64,000 nucleotides of DNA, from NCBI RefSeq assembly GCF_033958435.1, contig NC_134137.1, positions 171,815,501 to 171,879,500 on the forward strand, given 5' to 3'. The position numbers and the translations under genes are program-made. This document shows, one piece after another, positions 24,460-36,714 of this stretch (its first letter is position 1; every line of letters begins with the position of its first letter). The notes beneath the pieces are model-generated. The model saw only the letters and a list, made by a program, of their open reading frames with translations, made no database searches and was not told the origin of the DNA. Origin of the DNA: Carettochelys insculpta. Taxonomy: Eukaryota > Chordata > Testudines > Carettochelyidae.

Positions 24460-25179
24460 TAATTAGGAAACTGAGAAAGAACAAAGTATTTAAACAGGAT
24501 CAGAAAGATTTGTTACACAGCAGTACTTTATCATCTTGGAGTAAAGTAATACAGAAGTGCAAAGCAGACATAGAATTTCTTACCCAATTGACTGAATTAA
24601 AAAATTCCCTTGTTGCAGAATATGTCTAAAATTTTTAATTTCTTATCAGAACTAACTGAAGCAATAGCTCCCCAGCAGCCATGGCAAAGAAGAGAGAGGC
24701 TGAGCACTCCAGCTCTCTTCTCTACAGGAGCAGGGCTTAGCGGGAGGCTGAGAGATGGGCAGGCAGCCTTCAGAGAAGTCTGGCTAGGAGACTTTCGAAA
24801 ATTTCACCGGCATTGACAAGTACCTTTCAGATGGGCATCAAATACTCTGTCTCTGTGTAACGCCATCGTAGTGCTCTCAGAAATCCCTTCCCAGGAAAGT
24901 TTCAGTTTTGACTTCTTGTCCCAGTTTGGGATGATTTTTTTTTAATTTTAAAATTTTTACAAGAAGGGAATTCCTTCTTCTGGCAAGCTGCAGTGAAGAG
25001 TGATTTAGATATATTACATAAACTCACTACTCGAACAAGCAAACAGATTAAGCAGTTTGTCCATCTCACAAGGAAGATCAGACTGCACAATTTTAATGCC
25101 ATACGAATTTATGTGAGGATGTTCTCAACAGGAGAGTACTGTACCATTTTAACTTAAACATAATGTACACATCGGTTTT

Positions 25180-25450
25180 ACTCCAATGAGCTAAGTTACA
25201 CAACTCCACCTACATGAATAATGCAGCTGAGTTGATGCAGGCAAGGAGGACCCACTGAAGCGTCTATGCAGCGTTGGGCCGACAGGAGACAATATCAACA
25301 TACCTTTCATTTGTCATTTGAGGTACAGTACTAGTTCAACTGAAGAGTGATCTGCGATTGATTTAGTGGGTCTTCACCACACACACACACACTAAAATGA
25401 TCCCTAGTGCATCAAATGGCATCAATCCAGGTATAGTGTAGAAGGAGCCA
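25180..25450. mobile_element. Non-autonomous DNA transposon
   Basis: CACCTACATGAATAATGCAG and GAGTTGATGCAGG at the left, then GATCTGCGATTGATTTAGTG, ATGATCCCTAGTGCATCAAA and a GTATAGTGTAGA end, match a turtle element with 'GTAGAC'-type ends. A (CA)n run of about 16 bp (25378-25393) interrupts it. Confidence 0.6.
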
Positions 25451-27243
25451 AAGTTAAACTGGCACAATAATCTGTACAAACATTCACCTCTGACTTAAGA
25501 GTATCTTATTTCAGCTTCTTAAAATAATTTCAACTTGACTTAAGTAAGCTAGTTTTACAAAGAAAAGCCACACCGACTTTTGAACCTGTTCAACAAAATC
25601 TGTAGCATTAATTAAAAGCAAAATCAAAGAACAAAAAACCCCCACACATTCATTTGCCTTGGTAGTGTTCCAGAAAGTAATCGATTGTCTTAATCAAAAC
25701 GTATGCTAGCCACACCGTTCAAGGGAGACGGCCAGCTGTCACAGTGTGGCATCTTAAGGGAGACTGAGAAGCAGCAGATAACTGCTGTAGTTACAAGAGC
25801 TCTGACATGGCTCACACTAGATGAGGCTTCCTGGAATGGTTCCATAGCAATAGGGGGTGGGAGGGGGGGCAGCAAAAGCCACATGCATGTGGGGAAAGAG
25901 GAATTAGCATCATGATAGCAAACAAAATAATGGCCAAGCCAAGAACCCGTCCCTGATTCCAAGTCACTGTGCTCCCACCATGTGACTGTAGTCACTGGGT
26001 AGAAAAACAAACATCTGGCCTGTTGTGCATATACATCTCTTTTCTGCTTTCAGAGATCACCCTCTGTCTTGTACACCGTGGAAGACGTACTGAAGGATAA
26101 TGCAAGAAGAAAAACACTCCCCCCTGCCCCAGCACCTCCCCAGCAAAGAAACGTAGTGTTTTCAGCTTGCTGTGGATTGGCTGACCTGATTGTAATAGAA
26201 TGGCTGTCAAAGGAGGAAAGACTACAGCAGCTTCTCTTGAAGCACAGCGAATTTCCTTTCAGTTGGTTTCTAAAAATCGATGCTTTTCTCTGAGAAAGCT
26301 CACAGCATCAGTGAGCGTTTAATAATTAAACCAAAAAAAAATAAATAAATAAAAAGACAGGCTAATGCACTTTTAAAGATGTTCCTTCATACCAACCTTT
26401 AAGCCACAGCACAAATATGATCATATCATTGTTACATTTCTCCTCTCTGACAGAAACGTAAGCACGCATCATTAATATTCAATTCAAGACACCAACCCAG
26501 TGCAAAGCCTCTCTCCTATCTCCCCAAAAGGCATGCCTTTCAACATAACTTCTCTCATCCTGTACCACATACTGTCCCCATGCCCCCCACAAAAAAAAAA
26601 AAATCCTCCTGTGTGTGGATGACGCACACAGCAATCATCTTCTCTCCCTGCGTCATATAGTTCAGTTCCCTATCAACTCAGCTAACAATGACAGAGGTTT
26701 TTGGTGCCATTTCTTCACGAATCTTTGTTTGGAATTAAATTACTGGAGTTGTATAAGTATTGACTTACTGGAGGTCTGAAATGGGAAGGCAAGGGAATCT
26801 TAACAGCTCCCCCAACCCCAAACACATTGCTTCCTTTCAAAGCAAACAAAACAAAAAGCTGCCCTGTTCCTCATCTTTAGATGTACACCTCTACATGTGA
26901 GCTTCCCAGCTAGGGCATGTATTTTTCCCCTCCTCTGTCTGTGAGGGATTGGACTCTGCTCCCAGAATAGCAAATAGGAGCATTGCTATTAACTCTATAA
27001 AGGAGAGGACTCTGCTTATATATTTTGTGGTTTGCCATAGAAGTTGCTAGATATTATGACATGCTATTAGCCCGAGTCCACAGATTTTATATTCACATCA
27101 AATATTCACCCATATCAAGGAAATCCACAAATGGATCCATGACTATAGCTAACTAGACTCCTGGGCACTGCTATGCAACTAAATTCACAAGCATCTATTA
27201 GCAGAGATGGGACTTTAAAGTATCTGATCTGATTTGGGACGAA
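25451..27243. other. Intronic DNA, mostly unassigned
   Basis: Contains A-rich runs near 26332 and 26590 and no recognised exon or repeat boundary. Confidence 0.35.
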
Positions 27244-27435
27244 GGAGAGTTCGGTGGTTTTACAATGCCAATGTGCTATCCAGGGTTGTGAGCTCAATCC
27301 CTGAGGAGGCCTTTCATGAGTCTGGGACTGATTTAAAAAAAAAAAAAAAAAAAAGTCAGGGATGGTGCTTGGTCCTGCTGTGAGTGCAGGGTAATGGACT
27401 CCATGAGGTCCTCTGCAGTTCTGTGACACACGTAT
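27244..27435 (+). mobile_element. Turtle tRNA-derived SINE, degenerate
   Basis: A tRNA-like head remnant (AGTTCGGTGGTTTTACAATG, then GGGTTGTGAGCTCAATCCC, the B-box region) is followed by an internal A-run (about 20 nt, 27334-27354) and the tail TGCTTGGTCCTGCTGTGAGT to CATGAGGTCCTCTGCAGTTC. The order is the same as the inverted copy at 14301-14510, with a more decayed head. Confidence 0.8.
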
Positions 27436-27639
27436 ATCTCCATGTTTTATCTAAAATGTTCAGCTCTAAGGCCAGAGCCTTGACGTTTGGTTATTTCTAC
27501 ATACTACATAGCATATGAAGGAAAAGTATTAACAAGCCATGATCAAGTTGTGTGTCAAAGCACCCATATAAAATGTTTTTAAAATGGCATATTTTTCTAG
27601 TTATTTCACAGACACTGCTGTAGGTCTTTCCTATGACCA

Positions 27640-27762
27640 CCAGACAGCAAGCGCGAAAAATCGGGACTGGGCGGAGAGGTAACAGGTGCTTGTATAAGAC
27701 AAAGCCCTGAATATTGGGGCTGTCTCCATAAAAAACCAGGATATTGGATCACCCTAGTCTTA
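27640..27762. mobile_element. DNA transposon end ('CGGGAC' family)
   Basis: AATCGGGACTGGGCGGAGAG, AAGCCCTGAATATTGGGGC and CCAGGATATTGGATCACCCT follow the right end of a common turtle element. Related text ends the GC-rich block at 50525-50625. The left end was not identified. Confidence 0.5.
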
Positions 27763-28299
27763 CCATTGATATGATCCTTGAAACTGTTCTTTTGCACAAG
27801 GCGGAGTGTTATGGTTGTGTCTGGTCTTTAAGAAGGAGACTATCCTATTAAAAATATTTAAGTTAGCCTTCTCCCAGGCAGAAGGGTGATAAATGGCTCA
27901 CATCCTAACTCACTACAGGCTTTGAGATCTCAGCCCTCTAAAAGAGAACAGTTGAGAAAAAAAGGCTACATGTCCCTTCAGGAGGGAGACTCCTAAAACC
28001 CATAGGAGAAGGAAAACCAAAATACTTCATCAAATCCACTAGGCAGAGACCTTGCTTTACCCATGGGAGATGCCAGATATTAAGGTGACGAGTGCAGCAC
28101 AGAACCTCCAGACAGAAAGCTACTCAGCTGCATTTAGTAACTACTGCAGGTATGACCAAAGGCCCAATTCTGTTTCCACTGACAACTGGAGCTGAAGTAG
28201 AATAGCCAGTTCTCACGTGTAGTCTAAGACATTTCGTACCTCAGTTCACTTGACTACCAAATTACAAAGCAAGTAGTCTACAGAGATGGGCAGAATAGC

Positions 28300-28420
28300 A
28301 AGAATTAGGACTCCTAAATTCTATTCCTAACTCTGCCACTAACCTGCCTATGACTTTAAGCAGCACATGCCTCAGGTGACTAGCATGAAAATGGAGTAAA
28401 ATACGCACTTCTCACACAGG
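28300..28420 (+). mobile_element. MIR-type SINE relic
   Basis: AGGACTCCTAAATTCTATTC, CTCTGCCACTAACCTG, GACTTTAAGCAGCACATGC, CTCAGGTGACTAG and AAAATGGAGTAAAATACG follow the MIR core in order. This ancient amniote SINE is common in introns. Confidence 0.65.
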
Positions 28421-28603
28421 TGTCATTGGCTACATCCAAAAGAACAACGGACTTGAAGTCAAGGAAAGTCACCGCAGACTCTACATCTATTCCTGAGCTC
28501 TCCTAACAGGTTGCATTTACAATCACACAATGTCCCAGTTTAAAATAATTACTGCTGCCCCCCAATTCTCAATGCTGTCTCCCCCAGCGCTCGCTCGTTC
28601 TCA

Positions 28604-28636
28604 CTCCCTCTCTCTCTCTCTCTCTCACACACACAC
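28604..28636. repeat. (CT)n(CA)n microsatellite
   Basis: About ten CT units run directly into about five CA units. Confidence 0.9.
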
Positions 28637-30504
28637 CCCGCCCCGAACCCTGTATATAGTCATCTTAGGTATCAGCAGGTTGAAGAGTTGTCTGCACTCT
28701 AAGTTGTGTCCCGTTTTTATTTAGAAAAATCAGAACTCTGATTTTTTTTTTAATCCAATGACATTAAAATTTGATTAGTAAAGCTAGGCCTAAAAAAGCT
28801 AAAAGTATAATTAAGATGCCATAAACTAAATTTAGCATTTTGTAATAGCATCCAACTTTGAAGTTCTAACCAGCTACAGATTTTCTATTACCCCGCTTAT
28901 CTTACATCTTCCAAAAGGATAGTAAGCAATGACTGACCAAAAGGTATACAGACTATGAATGACTACCAGCCAAGTTTCAGGCAGTTATCTACTGTCTGAT
29001 GAGCGGTACGTCATGTCCAACCATATACTCAATTCTAATACAAAACTGCACCTTTGTAGGAAAAAACTCTAATACTCAGCAAGATAAAAACTTGCCATTG
29101 CCAAGGTGACAAGGGAAAACACTGGATGGCTTGAACACTGCCTTTGTGAAACTGTCCAGCAGTTTATCTTTGAGATCCCCAAACTATAGACCATGTTTTG
29201 CCAAAGGCAGGTATGATTTTTTTTTTTTTTGCTCACATTGCTACAAGCATGGACAGGTCTGTCATCTTTATTGTGGATTAGTTTTGATTTCTGAATAACT
29301 TTCACCTCCTATCCGACAAGTAAAACATCCATGTGAATCAGAACGCTGAAACATTATTCAGAATAGATTCCAACTAATGGAGCCTGGAAAGGTTGCAGGT
29401 TCAGGAAGACCACTTACTTCTGCCCTAAAAATGGGGCAGAAATTACCTCCACACCTTCTAGACCTAGTCAGAGGGAAAACAGTCATTTTCTGATGTCTGT
29501 TCTGACAATAGTGTACCAAAATTACCCTCCAGTAAGAATGTATTTTTTACTTTCTCCAACAGAGGTTACATTCTCATGCAATCTGAAGTCACTCAACTCT
29601 CCTATCTTTAAGAACAACTGTGGTGTGTAGCTGGATTTCAGTGCAGCTGGCAAATAGGAGGAGAAGGTATACCTATAGTTTTCTGTTTTATTCTGTTCTT
29701 AACCACTCCAAACGGCAGGAGAACTGGTGCTGGGAAGTAGTCACAGCTGAATTCACAGCAACATTCAAAGCTGGATTAAAGCTTGCAAGACACATGCAAG
29801 ATCGGCATAATATCTCCAGTTTAATTTAATAATATTTCATCGGCATAAACTATACCAGTTTTGCCAAAAATATAAAGACACCTCTGGCAACAGTCAGAGG
29901 TAAGAACAGTTGGCTAAGATGGGATTTTCACAGTGTTTGAGGTTTTACATTACTTATCACTAAGTACCCATTGTTGATCAGTTTATGTAGGATGCCACAT
30001 TGCTTCATGCCAACCACTCAGCACACACAATTTATCAGATCCCATACTTCAAACATTGGTTCTTGAGCCTCAATTTTGCTCTGTGTGTGGGAGAACAAAT
30101 TTGAGTAGACCTTCTCTCATGCCTCTTCATTTGAAGGATTCCAAAGAAGAGTGAAGCAATTCTATAAAGCAAAGCAAAAAACCTCCACCAACTCCAAATC
30201 TCCCAACATTTTCTAGTTAAGTGAAATGGCTCTTAAGAAAAAGAGGGCAGGTCTTCAACTTGAAGTCAGTGAAGCTATACCAATTTACGTCAGCTGAGGC
30301 TCTGCGCTCAGCCATCACATAAACCTGAATGAAATGAAGATGTACGCGATCAAAAATTCTTCCCTGAATGTGCATGTAACAAGATAATAGCCTGCAAATA
30401 CCTGCTATGGAGTGTTATGCGCAGCAAAGTTCTTCCTCAGAGACAACATTCTAGACAAACTGTATGCCACACCCCTTTATCATTTTAGGTGGTAAGAACA
30501 AGAC

Positions 30505-30560
30505 AAGGACTGTGCCTTTCTATACACCTGTACAGCACCTAGCACTTTTTAAAGGATTCT
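30505..30560 (+). mobile_element. Possible L2/L3-like LINE 3' tail
   Basis: ACTGTGCCTTTCTATACACC followed by TGTACAGCACCTAGCAC matches the conserved tail wording of ancient amniote LINE/SINE elements. It is short and diverged. Confidence 0.4.
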
Positions 30561-31166
30561 GTAAAAGGTCAGAACAATAGTAAACTTCACAACTGTCTTG
30601 CCAGGCACAGAGATTAGCATTAGAGATCATTTCAGAGCAAAACTTCAGATCTGAATAGCCATGAATTTGAGGGACGTTCGTACCTGTACCAGAACACTGT
30701 TTGGGCCCATTTCTAAACAATACAGAAGTGGCCGTTTATGAGCATTCAAAATTGTTTTCTCATCTCCTTCAGACTTCCAGAGGGACCAGAAATATTTAAG
30801 GAATCACTGAAAGAATTAAGGAAAATGTGCATCAATAGTCTCCATTATTGCCTGAACAGACAGCTCACTCCATTCAGCAGAGAAGCCTGCACTAAATACA
30901 TTTCAAAAGGGTCCTTTTTTCCCACAATAGGGAGGTTTGTCTTACCTAAATGATAAACACATCACAAAGAATCTCATTATCTAGATCCAAGTGCTGGTGT
31001 TTAGTCAACGCTTTTAAACAGAGGTAGCTATTTTAATAGAATCAAGATGTGAAAACAGAAGAGATTCCCCCATATTTCAGGGACACGAGGCAATCACCAT
31101 ATGAACTCAACATTATCACAAACTAATGTGCGGCATGAGTGGTGCACGTGTGAATGTATTTAAGTA

Positions 31167-31321
31167 CGGTAGGGTCACAGCATTTGCGAGGGTTCAGTGT
31201 TCAGAACCCTCACAAATGTTGATTTTCGCAAATACGGCAGGGACTCGGAGATCTGGGAAGCAGCCACTCACAAATAATTGAATTCGCAAACATTAAGTTT
31301 GCAAATGTGGGGACCTGACAG
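31167..31321. mobile_element. Tigger-like MITE, 155 bp, TA-flanked
   Basis: The left end CGGTAGGGTCACAGCATTTG and the complement of the right end CTGTCAGGTCCCCACATTTG are inverted repeats of about 25 bp. TA lies at 31165-31166 and 31322-31323. The interior repeats the motif 'TTTGCGA/TCGCAAA'. Confidence 0.8.
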
Positions 31322-31824
31322 TACAAGTCAATGGTGTCCCTCTGGAAAACTACCCAATAAAAAGTATGCACACACTTCACATCTAGATTGTACTCAAGTA
31401 TCCAGAAGCAAAAGCAGCTGAGCTTTTACTCAAGGAACTTTTTGGTTACTTTTTCCACCTCTGTCAAAAACTGAAGGAAGGATGGAAATTCAGTTTAAAA
31501 CAGTCTGAAATATTGTCCAAGGCTAACTTACACATCACTAGGTAGCTCCTTAGCAACAGAATTTAAAAGTGTGACTGAATTCAGAATGCCAGCCTGAATG
31601 CAGACCAATCTGGCAGGTACCAAATGGGTTAGGGTTACACCTAGTACAGTACTTTTCTGGACTATTCCAAGAAGAGAACTATCCACACCTCAGAAGTTAC
31701 CTTGTTAAAGTAAAAGAATCACAATAGCCAAAGATTAAACAAATGAACGAACTGTCCTCTCTGGGATCTGAGCACCTGAAAGATGGGCACACTATAAGAA
31801 CCCTGGATAGAATTCAAAATAAAG

Positions 31825-32550
31825 AGGAAGTGGGCAAAATATGGCCCCTGGGCCCAATGCAGCCCATGGCTCAGGGGAAGTCTGCCTACCACACCCCCCG
31901 GCATGTCACTCAAAGCAGCTGGCAGCAGCAGCCAGGTGCATCAGTGCACGTTGCACACCCTAGTGGAGGGGCTTTGTGCACTGCCACTGCCCCCAGCACA
32001 GTCTTACGGCTCCTCGTGAGCAGAAACCAGCCAAGGAGAGCTGCCTGGGCCATACCTGAATCTCAACCAGTGCGCAGGGGGTACCTGATGGGGGCATGGC
32101 CTTCACATAGCCACTGCAGCCAGATGCTTTGAGCAGCAAGCATGCTGGGCTCTGACAGGCAAGGGGCCTGCCTGACAGAGCTGGGGCAGGGGGGCTACTG
32201 GCCCTGGCACCCCACCTCTCTGGATGCAGAGTTTGGGGCATCCACTCCCAGACCCTGGACCCCACTCCTGCAGCTCAGCCACCTGCCCCAGGTCACAGCT
32301 CAAAACCTGTCATTCCTACCACAGGTCACAATCCCAGCCCAGGCCCTGTATCACATCCAGGTCAGAATACTCTCCTACACCTATACACCTACACCTCCTG
32401 TACCCCAGCCCCTACCCCGAGTACCCTTCTGCACCCAACCTCCACCACAGATCCTGCACTTCTCCACTAACATCATAGAAGAGTGCACCCCTTGGCCATA
32501 TCTCAAATTCTCAGAGTGGCTCCCCAGTCAAAGATTATTGCCCACCTGTG
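31825..32550. mobile_element. hAT-like non-autonomous element
   Basis: The left end AGGAAGTGGGCAAAATATGG and the complement of the right end CACAGGTGGGCAATAATC fit the C-A-GGGGTGGGCAA-type ends of Charlie-like hAT elements. The interior is C-rich. An 8-bp duplication is not preserved at these bounds, so the left boundary is approximate. Confidence 0.65.
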
Positions 32551-32768
32551 CTCTAGGTCAAGGTTAGCTCTGCTGCATCTCTTCTGTGGTTAGAGAAGGA
32601 CCTCCGTCTCTGGAGCTATTCCCAGCACATACTTCAGTGGCACAACTTTTAACTTTTAGGAATGAGGGGATGTTTCAAGAGAAGCAAATACACACGGTAG
32701 AAAGTTAAATTATAGGTGGGGGGGGGGGGAAAACAGCTCAGGGAAACCTGCATTATCTGCTAAACAGT

Positions 32769-32901
32769 GAGAGAGGTAGATGTGTTAGTCTGTATTCTTT
32801 CAAAACTAAAAAAGCAGTCTGTGGCACTTTAAAGAGTAACAAAATAATTTATTAGGGAATGAGCGTTCCTGAGATGGATCCACTTCTTCAGATCAACTAT
32901 T
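32769..32901 (-). mobile_element. PLE 3' tail fragment with 11-bp TSD
   Basis: On plus it reads the inverted tail: GGTAGATGTGTTAGTCTGTA, GCAGTCTGTGGCACTTTAAA, TGGATCCACTTCTTCAGATC. The perfect direct repeat TGCTAAACAGT flanks it at 32758-32768 and 32902-32912. It is a 5'-truncated insertion. Confidence 0.85.
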
Positions 32902-33680
32902 TGCTAAACAGTATCATGTAGCCCATGAAAACCACAACAGACCAAAGTACAGGGTGAATGACCTCTACTATGAAAACGTGCAGAATGAGATTCTGCAGGT
33001 CAATGGTCTTTCCATATTACAAATCTGGAAGCACTAAGTTTTTACTAGCACGGTTATGCAGGCTGTGTGGATGTGAATTTAGTCTATTTTCCCCAAAAGT
33101 GATGTTACAGAGCATCTTGAGAACAGCTTCTTAAGGGGAAAAAAAAAAAAAAGGAGGTAGTACAACAAAATTACCACAGTCCCCGAACAACTCTGCCAGC
33201 AGAAACTGTTATTTCAGACTTTCACAAGGCAAGATACATAATGCAGATGGAGCTCTGATGGGCATTATTCCTGAACATTTTAGGTGGGGGGAAAATATCA
33301 ACATATTGGGATCTTTCACCTTTGTTTATTAGCAAATGTGCTTTGTCTCAAAGAACAGAAGTTCAAAGAACATTAACTAAACAATGTGTCTCTGGAGGAA
33401 GTTAAAGGTTATTAATACTTTCCCAGTTGTAATTCCTTCATTACAGTAGATGCCTATAGCAGACACAACCATGCTATACGAAACGCTGTATGTTTTTTAA
33501 GGTGGTCTGACCCATTCATGAATATTTGGAACCAATGCTTCATTATACAGAAAGCGAATAGTACACAATTAGCAAAAGGCAGTCCATTTCAAAAGCTACT
33601 CTTCCTGAATATTTTAATGCAGTAGATACATGGCAGAGGAAAGGACCTGTTAAAAATACAGATGTTGATTTAAACATATT

Positions 33681-34028
33681 TGGTGTGTCTACACTCGCAT
33701 CCCTCTTTTGGGAGAGGTATGCAAATGAGGTATGAATTTGCATATTTGGTGCCTCATTTGCATATTCTGATTTTAAAAGAGCTTCTTTTGAAAGAAGAAA
33801 GCCTGTGTAGACGCTGCTCTTTTGAAAGAATCCTTCTTCCCATTAAATAAAGAGAAGAAGGATTCTTTTGAAGATGGGTTTACTTTTGAAAGAGCAGCAT
33901 CTACACTGGCTTTCTTCCTTCGAAAGAAGCTCTTTTGAAATTAGAATATGCAAATGGTGTTGATTATGCACATTTATACCTCATTTGCCTACCTCTTTCA
34001 AAAGAGGAATGCAAGCGTAGACACACGC
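33681..34028. mobile_element. Palindromic MITE, 348 bp
   Basis: The two halves are near-complete inverted copies: GTGTGTCTACACTCGCATCC and CCTCTTTTG at the left pair with CAAAAGAGGAATGCAAGCGT and AGACACAC at the right. GCAAATGAGG, GAGCTTCTTTTGAAAGAAG and AAAGAATCCTTCTTC also have inverted partners, separated by a central gap of about 14 nt. It belongs to the group with 'GTCTACAC' tips. Flanking ATT/ATC could be a decayed 3-bp duplication. Confidence 0.85.
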
Positions 34029-34370
34029 ATCGTCTACTTAAGCAAGACCTGCAACAACAGCAGAAGTCGTAACAAGTACCAGTTTCAGTAAGCTCTAGCA
34101 AGCTAGCCCTAAATATGTAGGCCTGATTTTTGCAGCGTTTCCTGAAATCTGTGATTTCCTCTCAGAACATGGTGTTTGTTTCGATGGGTTTAGACTGATG
34201 CACACCCCAGTTTACACAATTAAAATAGACATCCTGTGATTTTCCAGATGAAACAATTGCAATCATAGGGAGGTGAACAGAAGAGTGCGAGAAACAAGAG
34301 AAATCAGTGATTATGCCCTGTTGCTTTTAGCGTAACTTTATGTCGTATATGGTGATAGGTGCCTTTAGCC

Positions 34371-34988
34371 GAGGTTGCCAACTCTTCTTCTACTATTGCT
34401 GAAAGTCTCCCAGAATCATGCCCCACCTCCCAGAAGCTACCTCAGTCAAACCTAGAAATCTGGGGCACTAACAGTCCAGCACAGAAGTGGAGCAAAAGAA
34501 GGGCTCTTTACCTGTTTTAATTTTGCACCACTCCCAGAATCAGCCAGCCCTGTCCCTGTGGCCCTGGGAGGTGAGGGCATCTTCACACCCTGCCTCCACA
34601 TGGAGCACCAACTCTGTAACTCCCATTGGCCAGGAACTACAGCCAATGGGAATTGCAGGGGCGGTCTCTGTGAGCAGTGGCACACAGAGACTCCCTGGAC
34701 CCCCACCTAGAAGAAGCCACAGCCAAAGGGATATTACCACAGGTGGTGTGGCTCCTGACTGTAAGGGCTGACCACCTGCCCTTCCTCCACAGATCCCAAT
34801 TCCCTTCCAGAGCTCAGACCTCCTCCTGCACCCTCACTCCCTATTCCAGCCTGGTGAAAGTTAGCAAGGTGGGGACAACAAGTGACAGAGGCAATGGTGT
34901 GAGTGTAGGGTGGGTCCACATAGAAGGGGTGGGACAGGGCCACATCCAGGGTCTCCGAGTTTGCATAATTAGACAGTTGGCAAGCCTC
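34371..34988. mobile_element. hAT-like non-autonomous element, 618 bp
   Basis: The left end GAGGTTGCCAACTC and the right end AGTTGGCAAGCCTC are inverted repeats. Flanks CTTTAGCC (34363-34370) and CTTTAACC (34989-34996) match at 7 of 8. The interior is GC-rich without transposase. Confidence 0.8.
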
Positions 34989-35168
34989 CTTTAACCTGGT
35001 CTAGAGTGTTGCACTCAGAGTGATGGTAACAACTGCCACAGTGCTAGCATTGATGACGCAAAGACATTTTTACCAGAACATTGTCTAATATGCAACACTA
35101 GCAACCCCCACCCCACTCTTTCAGTTTATCTGCATTAGTGCTACCACTAGTGAGGTTGCACTGGTGAT

Positions 35169-35206
35169 AAAGAAAGAAAGAAAGAAAGAAAGAAAGAAAA
35201 AAAAAA
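35169..35206. repeat. (GAAA)n microsatellite plus A-run
   Basis: About seven AAAG units are followed by about ten A. The purine tract is all on the plus strand. Confidence 0.9.
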
Positions 35207-36559
35207 CAGTAACCAACCACCACACACTTTGTATTTAATTCTTTTTGAGAAAAAACACCATGGGATTCAGCTTCTTTTCTATTTGGAAATCACATTGTCT
35301 CTGCAACACATGCCTTTGTGCTGCCCTTTCATCTTCCAGACAGCTACAGGTCTAGCACAATCCTCTAACTTTTAGAAGAATGACTGTTAATGGTCTTTAA
35401 GGAACTTCCTTTAAGTTCCGTTTACCAAGCCTCTCAGTTTCTGTTAGCCAAAAGGGATTATTAATAAAAGTTACTATGACAAGCTATTGGCTACTATAGG
35501 ATGCTAGGTAGAAATTAGATCAATTTCTGACTCCATAAGCCCACCCCCTCTTTACAGCTATCCCCAGCTGTAATAATACTTTGTGAGGTTAGAAGAGTAT
35601 ATAAGCTGGAAACTTCATTAAAAGTACCTTACGTAAGAAAGTTAGTGGGACAAGAAAACAGAATTTAACAAAAAGATCCAAAAGACTCAGTCTGGCAAGA
35701 ACTGTTACACGCAGACAGACAAGCTGCTGTCAGCGCTTAGACCAGGTTTTCAGTTGACCCACTGACACAAGTTTTCAATAAGAAAAAGTAAAACACTAAC
35801 TCAATGTAACATTTTCATGGCCGGGGGGCAAGAGAGCTACACAATATGGCAAATATAGAGATAGTCTCAAAAAGCACACTTGGGCCTGCTTAGCAGGTGT
35901 ATATTTTATTAGAAGGATGAAATATTAATTGAAATGTAAATTATGTCCTTAAACTGGAGACATATTCTACCTTTTACTAAGTAAAAAACATTTCCTTGAT
36001 CTGCAGACATCTTGTCTGACCACTTGTCAGAATTCAGCAGCTCTGCTGTACAGAGCCACATTTAACCCTATTTGAATCAGCGGATACAGAACTGGAAGGG
36101 GATTGGAGGGTGATGAAGGATTGACGAGCACAAAGATGACAGAACAAATCCCCAAGCCTGTTACTGTTCCCTCCCCCGTGAAATATTTAAATAAAGGGCT
36201 CTTAAAACCACAATTCAGGCTCACAGTTCTGATGATTAATCAGATACTCAAGATGTCACAACAGCAATTTGCTCCCCTTAGTATTCAACCAGCCAGAGTT
36301 TGCAAAACCTTCAAATACGATAGGTATAATTACGAGTGGTTTGCCACAAACAATTCTAGTTGTGGTTCTGGGAGTAGGCCAGAGATGTAGTAGTTACCTC
36401 CAGCAACAGCTCTGATTATATGACATGCACTGAAGAACTTTAAAAATGTATATTCTATGATAGCACCCACTGCTACTTCAATAGGTACTTCTTAAATTAG
36501 AAATATTTCAGTGCATTCCACCCAAAAGCATTTTGTAAGCATTAATATTTGGGCTGTTA
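35207..36559. other. Intronic DNA, mostly unassigned
   Basis: AT-rich sequence without a recognised exon or repeat family. Confidence 0.35.
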
Positions 36560-36700
36560 TGGGTTATATTCCCATTATTAACGAGAAAACTGATGTACAC
36601 AGAGGTTAAGTGACTTATCCAAGACACAAAAGTGTAGTATAGTGGAGCTAGAACCAAGATATTTGACTTCCAGGCTTGCACTTAAGCCACAAGTAAAAAA
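36560..36700 (-). mobile_element. MIR-type SINE relic, inverted
   Basis: On plus, CCCATTATTAACGAGAAAAC, CACAGAGGTTAAGTGACTTA, CCAAGACACAAAAG, GGAGCTAGAACCAAG and CTTGCACTTAAGCCAC are the antisense MIR core in order. It is the best preserved ancient repeat in the window and is followed by a poly-A run (36696-36714). Confidence 0.8.
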
Positions 36701-36714
36701 AAAAAAAAAAAAAA

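Larger units (their letters stand above)
28421..31166. other. Intronic DNA, mostly unassigned
   Basis: Contains a (CT)n(CA)n tract (28604-28636), a T run (29218-29230) and an L2/L3-like tail relic near 30505-30560 (CCTGTACAGCACCTAGCAC). No exon was recognised. Confidence 0.4.

Noticed and set aside
24324..24629. 101-codon plus-strand ORF (starts MSSNSPGSS)
   Set aside because: Its first part lies inside a Tigger-like element whose TIR it spans; no homology to a known protein is apparent.
28604..28636. Possible short tandem array such as CRISPR
   Set aside because: It is a dinucleotide microsatellite; no direct repeats with unique spacers occur anywhere in this vertebrate window.
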